Assembly: GCA_002482845.1 (NCBI GenBank)
Contig: DLGT01000037.1
Location: forward strand, 20,887 to 28,163
Direction: 5' to 3'
Source: Saprospiraceae bacterium UBA7687
Lineage (GTDB): Bacteria; Bacteroidota; Bacteroidia; Chitinophagales; Saprospiraceae
Length of the DNA: 7,277 bases
The notes under the pieces: generated by a model
What the model was told of the DNA's origin: nothing
The model's input: only the letters and a program-made list of their open reading frames with translations
Databases searched by the model: none
Part shown: in pieces, positions 1 through 6,137 of the stretch
How the letters are laid out: each line of letters begins with the position of its first letter
Numbering within the stretch: the first letter of the stretch is position 1
Translations under genes and position numbers: made by a program

Positions 1-1
1 G

Positions 2-688
2 CTTTTTGCACTAGGCTATTATTTCCAAAAGAGAAAGGTCGATAAAATTTTGCATAAAAAACAAATAGAATTGGATAAACTAAAAGCACTACAAGAACAG
101 AGAGAAAGACTCGCCAGAGACCTACACGATGAGATAGGGAGTGGCTTGAGTAAAATCAAATTTATATCTTCTTTAATCGCCGAAAAAGATGATGCACAGA
201 GCGACATACAGCAACTTTCGTCATCCCTACTTGGTAATATGAGAGATATGCTTTGGTCTTTGGATATGGAAAATGATACCTTACATGATTTAATAGCTAA
301 AATAAGGATGAGTGCCAACACCCAACTAAAATTGACGGGGATACAATTAATCATGGATATTTCAGACATGGATACAGATTTGGAGATAGCTGGCTTCGTC
401 AGAAGAAATTTTTTGATGATCGTCAAAGAAGCAATCCATAATGTAATCAAGCACACCGATGCTTCCACTATTTGGATTATGATCGATAGTAGTCAAAATC
501 AACTTCAAATTACAATCAAAGATAATGGTCAAAAAACTACTTACCTTGAAACAAAACAGGATCATACAGGCAAATATGGTTTAACATCTATGCGTCGAAG
601 AGCACTCGATATTGGGGCTACAATTGATTTCCAAAACCTATCGACAGGATGGTGTATAAATATACTTTACCCTATAAAATCCACCTAG
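2..688 (+). CDS. Sensor histidine kinase, HisKA_3/HATPase_c type (5'-truncated by the window)
   Basis: This is the C-terminal 228 residues of a two-component sensor kinase; the frame is open to the window edge, so the true start lies upstream and the in-frame TTG at 50 is not the start. The visible part begins with the end of a hydrophobic, probably membrane-spanning segment (LFALGYYF) followed by basic residues and a coiled-coil-like linker. The HisKA_3 phosphoacceptor motif is RDLHDEIGSGLSKI, with the likely phosphorylated His at 125-127. HATPase motifs follow: N box KEAIHNVIKHT (Asn codon 440-442), G1 DNG at 521-529 and G2 GKYGLTSMRRRA from 569. The G1 box reads DNGQK, lacking the usual second Gly (DxGxG). 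Such kinases autophosphorylate at the inner membrane and phosphorylate NarL-type regulators, and one is encoded 63 bp downstream. The signal cannot be read because the sensor part is outside the window. Confidence 0.93.
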   Translation, partial: LFALGYYFQKRKVDKILHKKQIELDKLKALQEQRERLARDLHDEIGSGLSKIKFISSLIAEKDDAQSDIQQLSSSLLGNMRDMLWSLDMENDTLHDLIAKIRMSANTQLKLTGIQLIMDISDMDTDLEIAGFVRRNFLMIVKEAIHNVIKHTDASTIWIMIDSSQNQLQITIKDNGQKTTYLETKQDHTGKYGLTSMRRRALDIGATIDFQNLSTGWCINILYPIKST

Positions 689-739
689 ACAATTGAATAC
701 TATGACTAAAGTTATAGTTTATACTATTTCCATATGCTG

Positions 740-747
740 TATCTTTG
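740..747 (+). promoter_or_regulatory. Bacteroidota -7 promoter box of the response-regulator gene
   Basis: TATCTTTG matches the Bacteroidota -7 consensus TAnnTTTG exactly. It ends 4 nt before the ATG at 752, so transcription would start at or within a few bases of that codon. I see no clear -33 TTTG at the usual spacing. The box suggests that the regulator can be expressed independently of the upstream kinase gene. It also argues against the in-frame ATG at 734, which lies upstream of the box. Confidence 0.6.
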
Positions 748-751
748 CCTT

Positions 752-1390
752 ATGAAAACAAGGAATAATATCATCATCAGCATTATAGAAGATCAACTAG
801 AAATAGGGTTGGGTCTTAAGGATTATATTAATAAACAGACAGACTATTTATGTGATATTCATTACATCAATGCAACTGATGCACTTTTAGGCATTCCTTC
901 TTGTAAACCTGATCTTGTGATTTGTGATATAGGTCTACCTGATATGTCAGGTGTAGAATGTATGAAAAGACTTTTGGTTAAAGTGCCTGAAACCAAGTTT
1001 ATCATGTTTACTGTTTTTGATACAGACGCTTATCTTTTTGAAGCATTAAAGTGTGGAGCTTCAGGCTACATCTTAAAAGATGACTCGCTGTCAGAAATCA
1101 TTGGGGCTATCAAAGAAGTAATAAACGGTGGTGGTGCAATGAGTCCTGAAATTGCTAAAAAAGTCATCCAAAGTTTCCATCAAAATGTTAATTCAAAAAA
1201 AATAGAATGCCTGACTGATCATCAGGTAGACATTTTGAAATATATCGCAGATGGATTGTTGAATAAAGAGATTGCAGATATTCTCCATATAAATGAAGGC
1301 AGTGTAAAAGTTCAAATTTCGACCATTTATAAAAAGTTGAGCGTTAATAATAGAGTCGAAGCAGTCAATTTATTTAAAGACGCAAAGTAG
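752..1390 (+). CDS. Response regulator transcription factor, NarL/FixJ (LuxR-HTH) family
   Basis: A 212-aa cytoplasmic DNA-binding response regulator of the usual family length. Residues 7-125 form a receiver domain: acidic pocket E13-D14, phosphoacceptor D59 in VICDIGLPDMSG, the conserved switch Thr T87 and Lys K109 in GYILKDD. Residues 154-212 form a LuxR/GerE helix-turn-helix (LTDHQVDILKYIADGLLNKEIA, then GSVKVQISTIYKKL). Phosphorylation by the kinase encoded just upstream is the natural inference, since HisKA_3 kinases and NarL-type regulators are the standard pairing. An in-frame ATG at 734 would add MLYLCL, but the -7 promoter box at 740-747 lies between the two ATGs, so 752 is preferred. 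No Shine-Dalgarno is visible. Target genes are unknown. Confidence 0.95.
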   Translation: MKTRNNIIISIIEDQLEIGLGLKDYINKQTDYLCDIHYINATDALLGIPSCKPDLVICDIGLPDMSGVECMKRLLVKVPETKFIMFTVFDTDAYLFEALKCGASGYILKDDSLSEIIGAIKEVINGGGAMSPEIAKKVIQSFHQNVNSKKIECLTDHQVDILKYIADGLLNKEIADILHINEGSVKVQISTIYKKLSVNNRVEAVNLFKDAK

Positions 1391-1419
1391 TATTAAACAT
1401 TATATATCAAAGATAAAGC

Positions 1420-1438
1420 CCTAAGTGCGCACCTTAGG
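1420..1438 (+). terminator. Weak hairpin after the two-component pair, possible 3' end
   Basis: CCTAAG (1420-1425) and CTTAGG (1433-1438) are perfect complements around the 7-nt loop TGCGCAC, 30 nt after the regulator stop. No T-run follows, so it does not fit the standard intrinsic terminator. It may be a processing or 3'-stabilising hairpin, or chance. The rest of 1391-1519 is AT-rich; I find no TAnnTTTG box for the lipoprotein gene. Confidence 0.25.
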
Positions 1439-1519
1439 CCCGTACCCGTCATGATGCATCCAAAGGCCACGGATCATACACAAGTAATTTAATTTTTTAA
1501 CATTTTTAAATTTATTTTT

Positions 1520-1963
1520 ATGAAAACCATGTTTCATTTGGCTTTGCTATGCCTATTATTTTCATCATGTCACAATGACATCAATGTAGTTCCAGAAATC
1601 CAACATCGGGTTCAAAATAGGTCTTCTAAAACTGTAAAGGCTACACTGCTCTTACAAAATGGAAGTACTTTCCAACAATATGTCGTCAAAGCTAATGGTA
1701 CAGCTCTGACAGATAGTTCATTGACCATTAAACTTCATTTTTCAGAAAAGGATTCAAGTATTTTTATTTGCAAAAATATAAAACTAGAAGAGCCTGATTC
1801 TAATCTCAGATTGGAGACATTACTACCTAACTTACTATACACCAATAAAAATGTGTGTATTGCAACGCCTTTTTCTGCCACAACCATAAAAATGTCTGTA
1901 CAATCGGGCAATATTTTTTTATATCCTAATGGGTTTATTGCAGAAGAACAAGATGGAATTTAA
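1520..1963 (+). CDS. Small putative lipoprotein, function unknown
   Basis: A 147-aa product beginning with a short signal peptide: MK-, a hydrophobic stretch (FHLALLCLL) and a lipobox-like FSSC with the lipidated Cys at residue 17. Position -3 is Phe, not the typical Leu. Signal peptidase II processing and anchoring in the envelope are therefore likely but not certain. The mature part (about 130 residues) alternates hydrophobic and polar residues, which suggests mostly beta structure; I recognise no family. The only strong ATG is at 1520, after a very AT-rich stretch without a Shine-Dalgarno, as is common in this phylum. It lies 129 bp after the response regulator on the same strand, so co-transcription is possible but unproven. 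Its stop is followed after only 7 nt by the TAA target duplication of a MITE-like element. Confidence 0.75.
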   Translation: MKTMFHLALLCLLFSSCHNDINVVPEIQHRVQNRSSKTVKATLLLQNGSTFQQYVVKANGTALTDSSLTIKLHFSEKDSSIFICKNIKLEEPDSNLRLETLLPNLLYTNKNVCIATPFSATTIKMSVQSGNIFLYPNGFIAEEQDGI

Positions 1964-1973
1964 AACAATTTAA

Positions 1974-2126
1974 GAGTATGTTTAAAAATTTTCTTAGTTA
2001 CTAATTAATAGGTTATGGTTCTGAAGATAAAAGAATTAAAGAGTTTAGTGCACTAAACGATGAGATTATTTTGAAATCAGGTTCATAAGACATTGATTAT
2101 AAGGCAATAAAAATTTAAACATACTC
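1974..2126. mobile_element. MITE-like palindromic element, 153 bp, with TIRs and TAA target duplication
   Basis: The ends are perfect 13-bp terminal inverted repeats, GAGTATGTTTAAA (1974-1986) and its complement TTTAAACATACTC (2114-2126). Direct TAA copies flank them at 1971-1973 and 2127-2129, as expected for a 3-bp target duplication. Exactly in the middle is a 16-bp perfect palindrome, GTTTAGTG/CACTAAAC (2043-2058). The inner 40 bases of the two arms match by hand at about 25 of 40 positions as inverted copies, so the whole element could fold into one long hairpin. No usable ORF is present. A 3-bp TNA duplication is typical of some IS5-family groups, but this link is inference. It sits between the lipoprotein stop and the downstream terminator. 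Confidence 0.72.
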
Positions 2127-2147
2127 TAAGCCGCTTAATTTTTTAGC

Positions 2148-2180
2148 AAAAGGGGGAACAATTGTTTACCCCTTTTTTTT
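2148..2180. terminator. Bidirectional intrinsic terminator between convergent genes
   Basis: AAAAGGGG (2148-2155) pairs with CCCCTTTT (2169-2176), and an inner AACAATTGTT palindrome fills the loop. Eight T's (2173-2180, the first four in the stem) give the plus strand a good U-tract for transcripts coming from the lipoprotein side. On the minus strand the left arm supplies four U's. The structure overlaps the last codons and stop of the 456-aa minus-strand gene, so that gene's 3' end doubles as terminator. Confidence 0.7.
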
Positions 2181-3536
2181 AACCATCTTTTCACACCATT
2201 CACGATAGAAAATCGTGTCATACAGGCTCAAATCTACCTCATAACCATGGTCAATTTTTTTTATTATTTTTACAGTATTTAAAAGGCCCTTATAAAACTT
2301 TGTAGAAAATGTGGTTTTATGTCGATTTAGGTATGAAACAAAGTTATGCAAGGTAGTAGCATACAAATCATAATCTATTTTCCTATCCATAAAACAAGCG
2401 ATCAGATGTAATGAAAGAGCCATTCCTTTTTCTGTATCGTCGGCAAATTGTTTCATTCTGGTGAAGTAATATATTTCTTCATATTTTTCATTTTTAAGAC
2501 AGTTTATCGCGTGGCTTACATCTCTTGTACTTTCAGCAAAATTGGATGCTATTTGGGTGTACCATTCATTGATAAAATTTCTAACAAATTCAAAACTTTG
2601 ATATCGGCTCAACTGTCCAACAATATTCCTAAATGTCACAGGTGAAAGTTTTCCATGTTCTGCATAGATACCTTGTTTTAAAGCAAAAGCAAAGAGTTCA
2701 CTGATGATTTGTACTGTTGGCAACTGACTTCCTCTTTCATACAAATCGGATGTTTTCCTGATCAAATAAACCGTGGAAATGACTTCTTCGAGACTACCTT
2801 TTGGCCATTTTCCTCCGACTAGATCATATTTTAAAGATTCCAACCATTCTGTTTTGTCAAACTTTATAAGTTCATACATTTTACCAAAAAATGAACATTC
2901 TCCTGACACTTGCAATAGGAGTAGAATTTTTACAGATTTTTCTTCTTCTAGCTGAAAATCATGTTTCTGTATTTTACCAAAATTGACCAGTTCTACTTGA
3001 TATACACTTAGCATATGCTGTATGTATTCAAAAGTGGCATCCATCAATTGAGATAAGGCTAATGCACCTTTTTCGTATTTGATCGGATTATAACTATAAA
3101 ACTCCTGATGCAATATTTCCTTCTTCGTCCAAAGTGCCGATAACTCCTTATTGTTTGTCAAATCTTTTTGTAGTTGATTGGACAATTGGTCAGCAATATG
3201 ATACATGCCTCTTCTTTGCAGGTTCCTGTGTAGCAACAATTTAAAAGTTGTATTTTCATGACTCAATTGTTCATTGACCATCCATCTTTCAGCGAGTTGA
3301 TATAATAAAGAAAGGTGATTCAAAAACACCTTAGAAGCCATCCCTTTGAATTGTTTTGATGCCAAGATATAAACATCGTCTATATTACTCAGCTCATTTT
3401 TTCTATCTTGTAGCCACTTAAAAATCCTATAAGTATCCGAATTTTCTGTATATTGGCTTAGTACATATTTTTTGAACGAAGGCCACTCATCTTTATCAAA
3501 AGAAGTCAATAACTGAACAAACTTTGGTGCTGCCAT
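2166..3536 (-). CDS. Conserved-looking 456-aa protein of unknown function, probably all-helical
   Basis: A full-length 456-aa frame with no signal peptide, no obvious transmembrane segment and no enzyme motif that I can identify, so a cytoplasmic location is likely. It begins MAAPKFVQLLTSFDKDEW, followed by a run of amphipathic helices rich in Leu, Lys, Glu, Tyr and Gln (for example LNHLSLLYQLAERWMVNEQ), and ends with KKKG. The density of helices without Gly/Pro-rich loops suggests a helical-repeat (TPR-like) scaffold, but I cannot define a repeat register, so this is only an inference. The first residues (short helix, then DEWxxFKKYVLS) resemble N-termini of other uncharacterised Bacteroidota proteins as I remember them. 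The start is supported by a -7 box 53 nt upstream (3589-3596). It is monocistronic here: convergent with the lipoprotein gene and divergent from the 181-aa gene. Confidence 0.85.
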   Translation of the reverse strand: MAAPKFVQLLTSFDKDEWPSFKKYVLSQYTENSDTYRIFKWLQDRKNELSNIDDVYILASKQFKGMASKVFLNHLSLLYQLAERWMVNEQLSHENTTFKLLLHRNLQRRGMYHIADQLSNQLQKDLTNNKELSALWTKKEILHQEFYSYNPIKYEKGALALSQLMDATFEYIQHMLSVYQVELVNFGKIQKHDFQLEEEKSVKILLLLQVSGECSFFGKMYELIKFDKTEWLESLKYDLVGGKWPKGSLEEVISTVYLIRKTSDLYERGSQLPTVQIISELFAFALKQGIYAEHGKLSPVTFRNIVGQLSRYQSFEFVRNFINEWYTQIASNFAESTRDVSHAINCLKNEKYEEIYYFTRMKQFADDTEKGMALSLHLIACFMDRKIDYDLYATTLHNFVSYLNRHKTTFSTKFYKGLLNTVKIIKKIDHGYEVDLSLYDTIFYREWCEKMVKKKG

Positions 3537-3588
3537 GATAAAAAGTGCTGTATAAAATAATTAAAATTTATTAGGAAATTATTTCAGG

Positions 3589-3596
3589 CAAATGTA
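3589..3596 (-). promoter_or_regulatory. -7 promoter box for the 456-aa gene
   Basis: Read on the minus strand this is TACATTTG, an exact TAnnTTTG match, about 53 nt upstream of the ATG at 3536. The nearest upstream TTTG on that strand is 28 nt away, more than the usual 19-21, so the -33 element is not convincing. Confidence 0.5.
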
Positions 3597-3683
3597 GTAT
3601 AATTAAATCATTATGAGTGATGTACAAACCTACTTATTTTTAATATTTGATTCGGCTCATTAGGAAAAATAGAAAAAAATGTG

Positions 3684-3714
3684 TTGTGGGCCAGGTGTTG
3701 ATAATTGATCTTTG
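3684..3714 (+). promoter_or_regulatory. Candidate promoter for the 181-aa gene
   Basis: A TTG (3684-3686) lies exactly 20 nt before GATCTTTG (3707-3714). This fits the Bacteroidota -33/-7 spacing of 19-21 with one mismatch in the -7 box (GA for TA). Transcription would start near 3720 and give a leader of roughly 115 nt. Confidence 0.4.
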
Positions 3715-3757
3715 TGGGAATAAATAACGAGTTAACTTAATTATTTTAATGAGTAAT

Positions 3758-3810
3758 CCGAAAATCAATAAAAGAGTAGGACAGGGATGCCGAAAACTGG
3801 AAAGAGTAGG
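3758..3810 (+). repeat. Imperfect direct duplication in the leader of the 181-aa gene
   Basis: CCGAAAA, a short variable stretch and AAAGAGTAGG occur twice, at 3758-3780 and 3790-3810, with a 2-nt length difference. The AAAGAGTAGG cores are 30 bp apart start to start. The second copy runs across the upstream in-frame ATG at 3787, which supports non-coding status for this stretch and a start at 3835. Confidence 0.5.
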
Positions 3811-3834
3811 CGATTTTTTTTAATAAATAATATC

Positions 3835-4380
3835 ATGGCAAAAGTATCAACGGAATTAGCAGAAAAACCAACATCGGTACCAAAAATTTTGTGTCCAAAT
3901 CCATCATTAGTTTCATTATCAGAATCTAATGTGTACTTCGAGACAAATGAGTTTAGCACACAGCAATTAAGTACGTCTCATCACGGCAATTTTGGTTCTA
4001 ATCAAGCAAATGCATTTTTTATGCATACATTTAATTGGAAACCTGAATTAAAGTGTTGTCAAGTTTTAAAAGCAGAATTGATTTTGAAGGTAAAAGCATT
4101 AAGGCCAGGAAGTAATCCAACTACTAGTCCAGATGCAGGAAATGACACAGTTACTATAGTTAAAAATGGAGGGACAACTATTATAAGTGAAAAGATTTAT
4201 CCATCAGGCAGTCCTTTTAGTGCAGGTTATTCAATTTCAAAAACAGTGGTACTTAACACAGTGGCTCAGTTATCATGGCTAAATACAGCACAAAAACTTA
4301 GTTTTATAGTGCAAGATGACACATCTGTAGAAAGTGCAACACTGAAATTAACAATTTGCTGTTTGTCAAAACCTGTATAA
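3835..4380 (+). CDS. 181-aa protein of unknown function, probably beta-rich
   Basis: The preferred start MAKVSTELAEKP gives 181 residues. The frame continues up to ATG 3787 (MPKTGKSRRFFLINNI), but that extension overlaps a duplicated leader sequence and looks non-coding. There is no signal peptide or transmembrane segment. The N-terminal 45 residues are polar and probably flexible. From about residue 60 the protein alternates hydrophobic and polar residues in a beta-sandwich-like way: KCCQVLKAELILKVKAL, then DTVTIVKNGGTTI, then LSFIVQDDTSVESATLKL. It has two Cys pairs (KCCQ near residue 80 and ICCL at the C-terminus) and no catalytic signature that I can see. I recognise no named family. It is transcribed away from the 456-aa gene and sits about 210 bp before a T9SS-secreted protein gene; no functional link is evident. 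Confidence 0.75.
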   Translation: MAKVSTELAEKPTSVPKILCPNPSLVSLSESNVYFETNEFSTQQLSTSHHGNFGSNQANAFFMHTFNWKPELKCCQVLKAELILKVKALRPGSNPTTSPDAGNDTVTIVKNGGTTIISEKIYPSGSPFSAGYSISKTVVLNTVAQLSWLNTAQKLSFIVQDDTSVESATLKLTICCLSKPV

Positions 4381-4456
4381 TTTTTCACTTTATAGAAATA
4401 AGGTATTATTAATCATGTAACTCCATTTTGAGTTTTCAGACAACTTTGTATGCATC

Positions 4457-4531
4457 TTGATATGTCAGCTTACAGACTTAGATTATAATACGTCTCATAG
4501 AAAAGTAATAAAGATTGAATAAACATATCAA
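4457..4531 (+). promoter_or_regulatory. Inverted repeat upstream of a terminator, possible leader structure
   Basis: TTGATATGT (4457-4465) and ACATATCAA (4523-4531) are perfect 9-nt complements enclosing 57 nt. The right arm ends 7 nt before the terminator stem at 4539. Together they could be a structured leader with a terminator, or simply part of a long 3' UTR of the 181-aa gene. In AT-rich DNA a 9-bp match over this distance can also arise by chance. Confidence 0.25.
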
Positions 4532-4538
4532 TGATTCG

Positions 4539-4569
4539 GCAGGGTTGGGAATACTGACCCTGCTTTTTT
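4539..4569 (+). terminator. Strong intrinsic terminator just before the T9SS protein gene
   Basis: GCAGGGT (4539-4545) pairs perfectly with ACCCTGC (4557-4563) around an 11-nt loop, followed directly by six T's (4564-4569). It is 24 nt upstream of the ATG at 4594 and 158 nt after the stop of the 181-aa gene. It either ends that gene's transcript or acts as an attenuator for the downstream gene. I find no TAnnTTTG box between it and the ATG. Confidence 0.8.
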
Positions 4570-4593
4570 AAAACCATTTCAATCAATTCAAAA

Positions 4594-5667
4594 ATGAAAC
4601 AAATAGAGTCAATTTTATTAACAATTATTCTTTTATGCAAATTCCAACTTCTTTCACAGACCTTAGTTAGATTTCCTGCTGGTAGTATAAGCCCTGACAT
4701 AGTGGCCCCAAACATTATGGCATCTAATATATCATTTGGAAATGGTATAAGCCAAATCACATGTAACAACTATTTGGTATGTGATGGTTTTAATCAAACT
4801 ACTAATTCTAACGCCCTAAATAATGGCGATTATTTTGAATTTACAATTACACCTAACCCAGGATTCTCTATTAATATCAGTACAGTATCGGTACTCACTA
4901 CAGGCTCAAACCTTGTTGGTACTCCATTATTATCAGAAGCATATTACTATAAAAAACAATCTCAAAGTACTTTTATGTTTGTTTCTTCATATAATTCAAC
5001 TAGTTTAGGAACAAATATTTGTACGAGTTCTTCTTCAGGTTCAATTCCTGCACCAAATGTAGTTACCAATGAACCTATTACATTTCGTATAGTGTTTTAT
5101 AATAATTCTTCAGGTGTCCAGGCCAGGATTGGTCAAATTACTGTGGCAGGAGATGTATCCCTCCCTGTTAATTTAACTTCCTTAAATGCATTATCAGAAA
5201 CTAAGCAAAGCATCCTAACCTTCACCACCGCATCCGAAATCAACAATGCAGGCTTCGATATCGAACGGTCTTCTGATGGAATCGACTTCCAAAAAATAGG
5301 ATGGGTAGAAGGACATGGGAGCACTACTTCAGAAAAACATTATTCGTTTGTTGATACCAATCCTATTGGGGGTATGAATTATTATCGCCTTCGACAAGTG
5401 GATTTTGATGGCAGGTTTGAATATTCAAAGATAGTTTCTATAATGATGAAGTCTGATGATGTGACTATTTCCCCAAATCCTGCATCGGACATACTTCACA
5501 TCCAAAATGCAACAAGTGGCAGCTATTTAATAAAAAGCGTTTTGGGTACCATTATAGGCCAAGGTGTTTTGACTGTTGATCGCCGCATAGATATAAGTAA
5601 CCTCCCATCAGGAACTTATCTTTTTTACCCAGATTCAGGTAGGCCACTGATTTTTAATAAACTTTAA
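4594..5667 (+). CDS. Secreted protein with T9SS type A C-terminal sorting domain
   Basis: A complete 357-aa protein exported by Sec and then by the type IX secretion system. Residues 1-22 are a signal peptide (MKQIESILLTIILLCKFQLLSQ) with a hydrophobic core and a likely cut near LLS-QT. Residues 24-187 form a Ser/Asn/Thr-rich, beta-rich domain (PGFSINISTVSVLTTG) of unknown role, plausibly an adhesin or binding module. Residues 188-287 form the linker domain common in Bacteroidota secreted proteins (LPVNLTSLNA, ASEINNAGFDIERSSDG, YYRLRQVDFDG). Residues 288-357 carry the sorting domain: SPNPASDILHI, then LPSGTYLF and a short tail. No catalytic motif is visible. An intrinsic terminator 24 nt upstream of the ATG raises the possibility of attenuation. 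GC content rises over 5221-5280 (29 of 60 bases), above the N-terminal half (about 30-32% in two 60-base lines counted). Confidence 0.9.
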   Translation: MKQIESILLTIILLCKFQLLSQTLVRFPAGSISPDIVAPNIMASNISFGNGISQITCNNYLVCDGFNQTTNSNALNNGDYFEFTITPNPGFSINISTVSVLTTGSNLVGTPLLSEAYYYKKQSQSTFMFVSSYNSTSLGTNICTSSSSGSIPAPNVVTNEPITFRIVFYNNSSGVQARIGQITVAGDVSLPVNLTSLNALSETKQSILTFTTASEINNAGFDIERSSDGIDFQKIGWVEGHGSTTSEKHYSFVDTNPIGGMNYYRLRQVDFDGRFEYSKIVSIMMKSDDVTISPNPASDILHIQNATSGSYLIKSVLGTIIGQGVLTVDRRIDISNLPSGTYLFYPDSGRPLIFNKL

Positions 5668-5780
5668 AAGAAAATAATATTTTTACACCAAAATCAGGGA
5701 AGGTAGGAAAGAATGGAATTCAATACTTAAAACTCAGCTTATGCGATACTTTTATTTGATCATTTTGATGTCCCCTTGCT

Positions 5781-5855
5781 GGCGCAAGTTTGCAACTTGT
5801 GCCTTAAGTAATCTCTAACCACTAATAATAATAAAAAGTGGAAAAAGAAGAGATT
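5781..5855 (+). repeat. Double-hairpin unit 1 (intact)
   Basis: P1 is at 5781-5803, with ten pairs including one G-T wobble. P2 is at 5810-5855, with AATCTCT (5810-5816) pairing AGAGATT (5849-5855) and CCACT (5819-5823) pairing AGTGG (5837-5841). The P2 loop holds three AAT copies. Confidence 0.75.
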
Positions 5856-5881
5856 TGGGCTTCCAATCATTGACCTCTGTT

Positions 5882-5961
5882 GGTGCAAGTTTGTAACTTA
5901 TGCCTTAAGTAATCTCCAACCAATAATAATAATAATAATAAAAAGTGTAAAAAGATGAGAT
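5882..5961 (+). repeat. Double-hairpin unit 2 (diverged, AAT-expanded)
   Basis: P1 at 5882-5904 carries one mismatch and two wobbles. The inner P2 stem is broken (CCAAT against AGTGT). The loop has six AAT copies (5922-5939) instead of three. Confidence 0.7.
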
Positions 5962-5988
5962 CTGAGTCGCAAATCATTGACCCCTTAA

Positions 5989-6063
5989 GGCGCAAGTTTG
6001 CAACTTGTGCCTTAAGTAATCTCTAACCACTAATAATAATAAAAAGTGGAAAAAGATGAGATT
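5989..6063 (+). repeat. Double-hairpin unit 3 (intact)
   Basis: P1 at 5989-6011 is identical to that of unit 1. P2 keeps the inner CCACT/AGTGG stem and a six-pair outer stem, AATCTC with GAGATT (6058-6063). Three AAT copies are in the loop. Confidence 0.75.
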
Positions 6064-6101
6064 TGGGGCGCCAATCATGGACAATGACCTTACCCCTTGT
6101 T

Positions 6102-6123
6102 GACGCAAGTTTGTAACTTGTGC
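6102..6123 (+). repeat. Double-hairpin unit 4 (P1 only)
   Basis: A P1-like hairpin with CGCAAGTT and AACTTGTG arms around TGT. The following P2 is missing; the sequence turns into unrelated bases at about 6124. Confidence 0.6.
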
Positions 6124-6137
6124 ATTTACTACCCACC

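Noticed and set aside
19..468. 149-codon minus-strand open frame
   Set aside because: Lies antisense within the histidine kinase, whose motifs prove the plus-strand frame.
711..727. ATAGT/ACTAT hairpin between kinase and regulator as a terminator
   Set aside because: Only a 5-bp AT-rich stem and no proper T-tract.
734..751. Upstream start ATG for the response regulator
   Set aside because: The exact -7 promoter box lies downstream of it, and the receiver domain starts normally from 752.
3787..3834. N-terminal extension MPKTGKSRRFFLINNI of the 181-aa protein
   Set aside because: It overlaps a duplicated leader sequence and is not a credible signal peptide; ATG 3835 is the better start.
4470..4769. 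99-codon minus-strand open frame
   Set aside because: Overlaps the terminator and the signal-peptide region of the T9SS protein; no independent signals.
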